From: Brachycybe producta
Taxonomy: Eukaryota > Arthropoda > Diplopoda > Playtdesmida > Andrognathidae
Assembly: GCA_036925085.1 (NCBI GenBank)
Contig: JAUPFP010000025.1
Location: 620,001 to 684,000 of the forward strand
Length of the DNA: 64,000 nt
Direction: 5' to 3'
Of the stretch, positions 12,424-22,115 are shown in pieces; the first letter of the stretch is position 1, and every line of letters begins with the position of its first letter. Both the position numbers and the translations under genes were made by a program. The notes below the pieces were generated by a model that was not told where the DNA came from, made no database searches, and saw only the letters and a program-made list of their open reading frames with translations.

Positions 12424-15400
12424 ATTTTTCTAAAAACCTGAATTCAAATTAAAAAAAAAATCTAGCTGAATTAAAATTTAATTATAAAGAAACAAATGGA
12501 AGGTGATTAGTTAATTACTCTTCTCATAATAATAATAAAAACTCTTTGAGTTTTTTTCTTCTTCTTCTGGCTACATTTTTTCTGATATATATTTCAAAGC
12601 CATTAGTCGCACTTTGTTTTATAACACACTTATGGATTATTTATATATTACTTAATCACCTTGAGAGTTTTTTTTTTTCAGTTCAAGAGATAATTTTCAT
12701 CCAAATGTCATTTTTCATAAAACATAACGTGTGTTTAGTTTCAAAATATGAAAAAATAATACTTTGGATTATTAGAATTATGATATTCATCTACTGTAAT
12801 TGCATGTGTAGTAAGTTTTATTAGAGGGAGAGGGGGGGCGTAATTTGAATTTTTTTTTTTTTGGTTAATGGGAATTAAAAAAAATGAAATTGGATTTTGC
12901 TGCAATTTTTTGTGTGGTAACCATTAGCAACACCTTAGTTTTAATGGTAATCAATGCAGTTAGTTATGTGTTTGGGGGGGGGGGGGCTACAGATAAAAAT
13001 GACCAATTCCCTTTATAATTTTCGTAGCCGTTATGTCACGAATACCGAAAAATAAAAGCTGTTTGAACTCGTGATTTCAAAGCAACAAGTTAGGCTTGCC
13101 GCACACTAGTTCTGAACTGAACGGTCGGAATGGGACGAGTCGGAACTTTTTTTGATAACAAGCATTTCAATGGTTGCCTGCACACTAGCTTCGATTGGAT
13201 CGGAAACGCCACGTCGGGACGAATCGGTTTGCAGACAAAGAATATTATGACTTGATTCCGAATGGTTATGAAACTAACAACGTAATTTGCGGACAAAAAC
13301 TCGTTTTCTTTCGTAAGAGTTCCAATTCCGACAGTTCCGTTCTGACATGGTATGCGGTCTGCCTTAAGCTATCCGCACACTACATCGGATCGAAGTCGGA
13401 ACCCTTACGAACGGAAACGAGTTTTGTCCGCACATTAAGTCAAAACTGGCGATCGGAATTCAGCAGAGCATATGTATCTTAAAATTGGATGATACGAATA
13501 GTGAGGAGAGTTTGCACGCTGAGCCAGTGTATGCGCGCATGGTTTAGGAATCTTTCGGATTCAGTCAAAATATTCCCTCTCTGGCAAATCGATTCGTTCT
13601 GTTCTGATCCGATGTGGCGTTTTTGATCCGATCTAAGCTAGCGTGCGGGGGGGGGGGGGAAGCTGTGAATCTGTAATCGTCTCTCTTCATTATTCTGTCT
13701 TTCAGATGCAAAATGAAGAGAAACTCGAATGTGTTTTAGAAAACTAGAAGGGCTGCTCAATCACTTCAGACTATTTTATGTAGAATTTAAAATGATTCAA
13801 TTTTAACCAAACGACGAGCTAGCAGGTGATAGTTTTTTAGTTTTTGTTTATAAAAAAAAAGTTTATTTTAAAAAATATCAACCAGAAAATAGCCTTAAGT
13901 GATTGAGCTACCCTTCTAGTTTCTAAAAAATACTTACAATTTTATTTTTTAATTATATTCATGAGACTAAGGATAAAGGTTAAGTTAAAGCTATTGCTAA
14001 ACTGATCAACCTTTACATTAAACTTCCTGTAAAAAGTTCGCGAGTTTAGCCATTACCATTGACTTAGCAATCATTAATAGGACTCTGAAGCGGAAACATG
14101 CCTGCAAGGGAGAGTTTGCTTTGCTTACACATCAGAAAACTGGAAATGCTTGCAATAACGGCGAGACTAGAAATGACTTTAACATTTATGACTACAGGTT
14201 AATTTCAGGACCCGGTGATCAATCACTTGAACTGCATTTTTCTGTTAGTTTTTTTTGTTGTTGTTGGTAGTAAAACACGCAAAAAAGTCATTTTAGGATA
14301 AAATAATGATATTTGAAGTAGAGAATGAAATGGAATCTCTCTCTCTCTCCCTCTATATGCACTTCAATATTTGAATTTTTATTTTGTGCGGTTTTCTCTC
14401 TTTTTTTTTTGCTCCCAATGGAAAATGAAACTCAATTTATCTTTTGGTTGTCTTACAGATAGAGAGAGAGAACAACAACATTTGGTTGGTATTATTTCGA
14501 CAACGTTAAGCCGTATTCACAACTGAGCTTTTTTTTTTTAAGTTGGGAGTTATGTTGTAATGAATGCTTAGTCAAAAAGTTAAGATAGAAAAAAAGTTAA
14601 GATAGGAAAAAAGTTGTTAAGTTTAGCACAAGTTTTGAATTAGTAATCATTAAAACTATGGCTCAAAGTTTCGTGTAAAAGTTGACGAGTTTAGCTTTTA
14701 CTTTGGTCTAAGTAGTGATTAAGAATACGGACCCTAAAAGCTCAAATTCAACAAGAAAATTAAACAAAAAACATGTTTTTTTGTGTGAAAACCTGTAGTG
14801 GTTAGTGTGTGTAATGTTGGTCATGGGTTCAATCTCTTGCAGCGTGAATTATTTTCAAATATTTCAGACAAACAAACAATCAAATTATGAATTTAAATAA
14901 AAGTGAGTAAAAATGGAAACTTGGCTCTTGAACTTCAGTTTTGAACCCTCTTGAACAGAGGATTCCCAATGAAAGGGGATTTTCTGTGTTGTAATTCTGC
15001 TAAGAAGGGTGTAAGTTGAAATTGCGGTTGGTAATGTTTTATGATCAGTTGATTTACGAACTCTGGTTATTTCTGTGTTTCGGAAGAGCAACATTAAAGA
15101 GAAATTTATAAGTATGTTAAAAACTAGAACTTTAGCTGAATCACTTAACAGTATTTTCATGTTGATATCTTTCAAAATAAACGTTTTGTGGTAAAAAAAA
15201 ATATTCATCTGCTTAAAGTAGGGTCATTTTCAAACTGACATAAAAAAAAACTTATTTTTAAAAAGATATCTAATATGAAAGTATCTTTAAGTAATTGAGC
15301 TACCCTTCTAGTTTCTAAAATACTTTCACATAATTCGTAACGTTGCTTCTGAAATGAAGAGTAAGATCAGAGTTCGAGGAACAGTCACATCTTAAAATGA

Positions 15401-18400
15401 TCTTAATTAAAATTAAATAAAGTACGAGAGCTCTCGTATTCTAGTCTGCTTCTGAAAACGCAGCAGAATAACTAAATTTCTGTTCCAGTTGTTCTTTTTC
15501 ATTTTGCATATTTTACAATGGTTGCTTAAAAAAACGTTTTAAATGACATTTTTTGTTATCTTTCTTTCGTTTTTTAGTTTCTGACATTGACGGCGGCGCT
15601 ATGGACTTCGTAACTCCAACCATGACCATTGGTCAATCGAGAGTTGCTAATCCAGCATCTCGAAGCGGTTCGCCACAACAGTTTGGTAGCGAATCTTCTG
15701 AAGAAGTGGGGAAGGTAAGACACAAATAAATTTGATTTTTATCTTTTTATCCCATTTGTATCGTAATTGACATTTTCGGGTGATGGATTTTCGTTAAAAG
15801 TTGCGGCAATTCTTTCAGCCATGTGATAAAGTGATTTTTTTTTAGCAAGAAAAAATGTGATAAGAATTTCTTTGATTGTGTGAATTTACTGTTTGTTGCG
15901 AAGGAGATTCTTAACAGTGCCAGTTAGGCCTTGAGGTTTGTGTTTACAAAATCGTGTTCCTAGACGAAGTTACGTCTGTACGACATCTTTTCATAGGGCG
16001 AATTTACTGAAACAGGTATGGAGCTTTTTAGAAACATCTTTGAAACAAAATTTTAGTTGTTTTCGAAACCAGATGAATACTTTAACGGAGTGGTTACTTT
16101 TTTGTAACAATTTGTTTGTAAATAAGCATTTTGTTTGTAAATAAGCATTTTGTGACCGTTTCAAGACACCGATCTTCGTCTTTTTGATCGTTATCGGTGT
16201 CTTAAAACTGCCATCAAATGATTATTTTCAAAAAAATCATCATAAAAAAGTAACTACCTTATTAATTTATTCATCTAATTTCTAAAATATTTTGAATTTC
16301 GTTTAAAAGATGTTTCTAATAAACTCCATACTTGTTTTTGTCGATTTTTTAAATGTTCCGAACTTTAGTGAACAAATCGAGTCTTGCGGAGAAGAATGAT
16401 TTCATCGATGTCTTCGTAAATTTACGCAGCTGGTGGCATCTGAGTCATAATTTCTTTCGATGATAAAAACACGAATTGACGCAAAACATTCGCTCGTCTT
16501 AAGACCAATCAGGCAGATAAGGAACACGATCATTTAACTGATGGACAGACAAATCGTAGAGTTAAGGATAGTATGGGTTGTGTTCCAGTATGACAAACAG
16601 GCAATTAGAAATCGGGACAAACAGAAGTTGGCTCTGCCCTTTTTATGACGACCGGCAACTTCTAATTGGTTTGTTGTGTGGTTCGACGTTGAAAAGGGCG
16701 GAGCATGTGATGTCAGACTACATAACCAACCAATTAGAAGTTGCCGGTCGTCATAAAAAGGGCGGAGACAACTTTTGTTTGTCTCGATTTCTAATTGCCT
16801 GTGTATGACAAACTTTACAACGTACGACAAGGAGCGACAAGGAGGTGTCGTGCCACCGTAGAACATTAATTTTGTCTTCGCTCGTTCAAACAAATGCAAT
16901 CCATTCACAATATAAGTATAGAAAGAGAGAAAAGAGAATGAATTGTGTGTTGAATTGTCACACGTTTTCACGTGCGTCATTGCACGCATTGATTAGGTGA
17001 TTCTTTTTATACGGCTTTTATTATTCTCGAGAGCTGTGGTTACAAATTACAGGGTTTGGGTTTTTGCCACTTGTGTGTTTCCATACGTTTTTTTTTTTGA
17101 GGTTTCCCGTTTCAAAATTCGATCGTCGTAGTCGCTTTTCGGGTTCTTGGTTCTCGTCAACTCGCGTTCGATCACGAGTCGATAATAATTAACGAGAATT
17201 TTTTCTCGAATAAGAAAGATTTTTCTCGAGGGGAGAGAAGTGAGGTATCTCATTAAGCTCCATTTGTTGAACATATGGTTTTACTCGTCTCGAACTTTTA
17301 TTTCATTTCAGGCGATTTCATTTTATCATCTCGCAGACGACGAACGAGGGTTGGAGGTGGAGGCTAACTATTAAGACCTTTAAATTAAAGAGTGTCGAAC
17401 GTGGCTGTGGTGGCATTGCGCCGAAGACCAAATTAACGTCCTTCACCGTCGCCACCAAACCGACTTTACTCCATCAACTGGAATCATTGCTACTTGCTAG
17501 CCTCCACCTCCAACCCTCGTTGTCGTTTGATGAGTCGTTGGGTCTTTTTTTTTGTTGTTCATTATCGATAATAGATTTCAATTTACGGAAGATGTTGCAT
17601 TTGAAAAGTAAATTATGTGTTTTTTTTTGTTCTGTTCCTGCGGCAACGCAAATTTATTCGCTCGCGATTTCGGTTAAAACCTGTAATTGTTCAGATTTTA
17701 CTAGATATTCACATACATCCACAGGGTTTAATTTGGAGCTTATAAACTGGAAGAGTAATTAGAAGATTTTTCTCTACTCTTCTCTCTTCCTTCTAGAATC
17801 TAGATGGATTTTCAAAAAATGTGTGGTCATTGGTCAAGAGTAACAGCTGTTGTTCTGATTACAAATGGCCACATTATAGTCTTGAATGATGATGGGGTCA
17901 CTTTGAGCTAATAATAACATAATGTCTGATTTTGCACAATGACCATGAATTAATTAATTTTCATGTGTTTATGGTTCAGAAATTTAATTTCCTTTTTTTC
18001 CCCCCTTTTTTTCTCTGCGCAAATAGAGGCTAAATATTATGCAATTTGTGCATTTTTGGTTAAATTGATTAAGAAGGTGACTGAATAGATATTTATTTTC
18101 CCGGATAGTGCCACTGCAGTGGCTAATTCTATGTTTCAAAGACTTTTTTTTGTAAAATTTAGACAGAAAAACGTCAAAACGTCCACCACAAAAGTGGTCT
18201 GTGTGTGCCTTTTATTTATGCATTTCGATTAGAGTTGAGTCGAATCCTAAATTTTCTCCAATCCAAATCCTAAAAGGTTCTCGAATCCCTCATATAAGAA
18301 TCCTATATTGTTCATTAAGAAGATATAAATAAATGAAATAATATTAAATATTAAATTATTAATAATAAAAAAAACAATTGTGGCACTCAGCGTCGCCACA

Positions 18401-21400
18401 AGGTGATATTGGTGATCCGGATAACCACCGAAATTGCAAGAATCGCCGGTTTTTTGTTTGTTTGTGAACACTTCTATTGGACGTTATCAATGGAGTTAAA
18501 ACTAATTTTAAAAAAGTTTTTAACAAGTTTTTTTTTCTTAAGTTAGGATTCGAAAGATTCGAAAGACACGAAAAAAGTGCGAAGATTCGAGTTTTCTAAT
18601 CTCGAATCCCCAAGTTTTGATGCAGTTTTAATGCAAAACGTGTTTGGCCTCTACTGATGACCTCCATTGAATCAATAGTAAATCTTTAATTTTAGAAAAA
18701 CCCGTTTGAAACATTATGGGAGTAAGTTATTCGTAAATTTCACTTTGTAGAGAGAGAGAGAGAGAAACCCGGGGCTTAATTCTTCGTAGTTGTTTTCAGT
18801 GTGATGAAGTTAAAACCAAACCACCTGAGCCACTTTTCTTCAAAATAAAAGGCTCTACAGATTGGAATTTGTTGTTTTTTTTTTTGGTTGTTCGTTTCTC
18901 GTGGGAAAATTGTGCTTCTTATTCCCATTTCATGTTTAATATAATATCTAAGCTGTTTGCTACTTACTTTTGTTGGCGGTGGATATTTTATTCGTACAAG
19001 AATGAAATTCAATCAATCACTTGTATTTATTTATTTATTTATTTATTTATTATCTATAGGGTGCAGTATCAACCGCGGAACGTTTCTCAATTTGTGGCCC
19101 AAGTGCTAAATTGTGAAGGAATAAATCATCATTATTAGAGCAAACTGAAATTATGCTTTTAGAGAGGCTAGATGTCTGTTTACTATCAGTTGTCAACTAG
19201 AGTTCTAGTCTCTAACCATTTTTTTTTAATTAGAAAGAACAATTTTGTTTTATCTAAACGAGATTGTTATGTCACAATTGACACTTGAGCCACATATTGA
19301 GAACCATTCCGGTTGATGTTGCATTAAAATTCGAGCCCTAATTATCTATAATGTTTATTCATCGAGGGGTTTGTTTTTCTGTCTTTTATTTTCTACTTTG
19401 CGTTTCTTTCTATGGAGAAAGGAATCAAGGTAAGAAAAGGTCATTAAGAATTGATGGCGAGGAAGAATTTCGGTTGCAAATTTTGCAACTTATTAAGAGG
19501 CTGCTACTTCGCAAAATTACTTCGAAAAATCTCCACAAAGAGCGCTAGCATCGTTTTCCTATTGAGCCCTTAGACTCAATGTTTAAAAAAAAATGTTAAT
19601 TTTTAAAATACACAACAGTCGCGGCGGCAATATGTTTATTTTTCATATTTAAAGTTGTCCAATTTTAATGGTTCAAAGTGCAATGTACACTTTAAATATA
19701 TGCTGATCGAGTGATATAATGAAAAAAAATTGGTAAGTGTCCTTCTATTTTTTTAAAAAAAAAATTTTAAAATCGCGAATTTCTAACTTTTATGTTAAAC
19801 TCCATTGAGTTACGCCCAAATAAGAAAAAACATCCATTAAAATGCTCGTAAAAATACGTAAAAATAATTTTAAAAAACCACAGTGAACACATTGGTGCAC
19901 GTACTGATTTTTTTCTGGTTTTTAATTTTTTTACGTATTTTTACCAACATTTTAATTGAAGTTTTTTTCTTAATTGGGCGTACTCAATGGACTTTAACAT
20001 AAGAGTTAGAAATTTGCGATTTTTAAATAGTTTTTAAAAATAGAAAAACACTTAACAATTTTTTGTCATTCTATCACTAGATCAGCATATATTTGAGGTG
20101 CACATTGCACTTTGAACCATCAAAATTGGACAACTTTAAATATGAAAAATAAACATATTGCTGCGATTGTGTATATTAAAAACTAACGTTTTTTCTTTAA
20201 CATCGGGTCTAGGGGTTCAGTAGAAAAACGTTGCTAGCGCTCTTTGTGGAGATATTTCAAAGTAATTTTGCGATGTAGCCTCTTAATGTGTTTTCGTAAC
20301 TTCTTAAAGCTGGGCCCACACGCGACATTTTGTACAACGTTTTGCCGGCGCAGACAAAATTGTGTTAAAAAAAAGAACTTTTGGAGTTCAGGGGTTTGTT
20401 GCAATGTATTTTCTATGGAAAGACGTCACCCAGCTTTGGCACACTGTTAAAATTCGCTTGTGTGCCAGGGTTGGAGTGCCTTTTCATAGAAAATACATAA
20501 TGACGACAGCCAAGAGCCAAGCGATCTTCGACTTCATTTTGTTGCCGAAAAAAAGTCTTTTGAAAGTCGTCTGTGTGCCAATGCCCTACCTAAGTTGCTA
20601 TTTTTGAGAGTAGATTTTCCATGGTTTGGACCTTATGGAGAAATCTCCCAATGGGTTTAATAAATTCAACTAATTTAGTTAACTTAAGAGATTTCTTCAA
20701 AGTTCAGTGGTGTTTTTTCAAGCATTTCAGGAACATTGGAACATTGAAATTCATTTTTAAATATTTATTAGAAGTTTAAAATGATTTATAAACAGCTCTG
20801 ATTTTGTGAAATTTAATTATTCTGTCTTTCAGAAGAACAAAATTAAGATGAAAAAACAAACAAACTAGAAAGTGTTTTAGAAACTAGATTGGTAGCTCAA
20901 TCACTTAAGAGCATTTTCATTAGTGATGGGGCAATTTCATGAAATTTATTTTGTTGAAATATTTTATGAAATTTATGAAAAGTTGTGAAATTAATTGAAA
21001 TTCATGAAATAAAACTAAGATAAATGCATCAGTTTACATTAACTTTATATACTACTTGTATATATGATTATTCTTCACATAATGTGACTAATTATTTAGA
21101 ATAATTAATTTTAATTATAGAATAATTAGACATAGTGTTTGAATGAAATTACGCTTGTAATAAATTTACCAAAATTGAACATGAAAAAAATTCCATTTAT
21201 TAAAAAAAAAAATGATTGAAGAAAATGAAACAGATTCCATAAACATTGAACAAAAAATTGACCCAAAAATGACGCAAATGGTAAAATTAAACATGTTTAA
21301 AATACTCCTATAAACCAATAATTACAATCACCATTGTTTTATGGTTTATGGTTTCAGTACTTGGAAACACAGGCATCTGTAGACAGCTTTAGAATTTATT

Positions 21401-22027
21401 TGGCCCCGCCCATTTACGAGTGCCATACCAAATATCAACCGATCAGAAATAAAAAAGGGCGGGGCATGTGACATCAGACCCAGTAACAAACCAGTTAGAA
21501 ATTGATGAAGCTCATAAAAGGGCGGAGCCAAAAAATAAATCTGAAGCTGTCTACAGATGCCTGTCTTGGACACAAATGTTTTTAAATAAATTTCACATTT
21601 TTTTTTAAAAAAAAATTTCATTCCATTGAAATATTTCACATATATTTCACGTGAAATATTTCAATGGCACATCACTAATTTTCATATTGATATCTTTCAA
21701 AATAAACTGTAAAATAGTAGTAAAAATTGTAAAACTGGGAATGAAAACATCATTTTCGAGAGAGAGAGAATTCGGGGAGGAAAATTCTGGGAAAAAACCG
21801 GTATTTTAATTTTTAAGTGCAATCGACTTAATTATATGCAAATATTTTAATGCACTTTTAATTTCTGCCATTTTGATATTTTGCTGGTTTTTTTTTTTCT
21901 TGGAAAAAGTTCTCTTAATTTTCCATCTCTGGTAACTTATCCTCTAAGTCCAACCCTCAGAGATGGAATCGTGGAATATTTGTACAGTCAAGTTTATTTC
22001 TTATGGGACTATTCAGTTATTTTTTTT

Positions 22028-22115
<88 letters not shown>

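Larger units (their letters stand above)
20815..21720. repeat. Family A element split by hAT element X
   Basis: The left arm runs from CTTTCAGAAGAACAAAATTA to GAGCATTTTCAT (20920) and resumes at 21686 with ATTGATATCTTTCAAAATAA. The break is exactly the X insertion. Confidence 0.8.

Noticed and set aside
16534-16989. 151-codon minus-strand frame and a plus-strand partner across 16578-16808
   Set aside because: Both cross the family D palindrome, which reads open on each strand by symmetry.
17047-17274. 75-codon minus-strand frame, locally richer in CpG
   Set aside because: No recognisable domain or splice support; kept only as a note because the region is unusual for intron 17.
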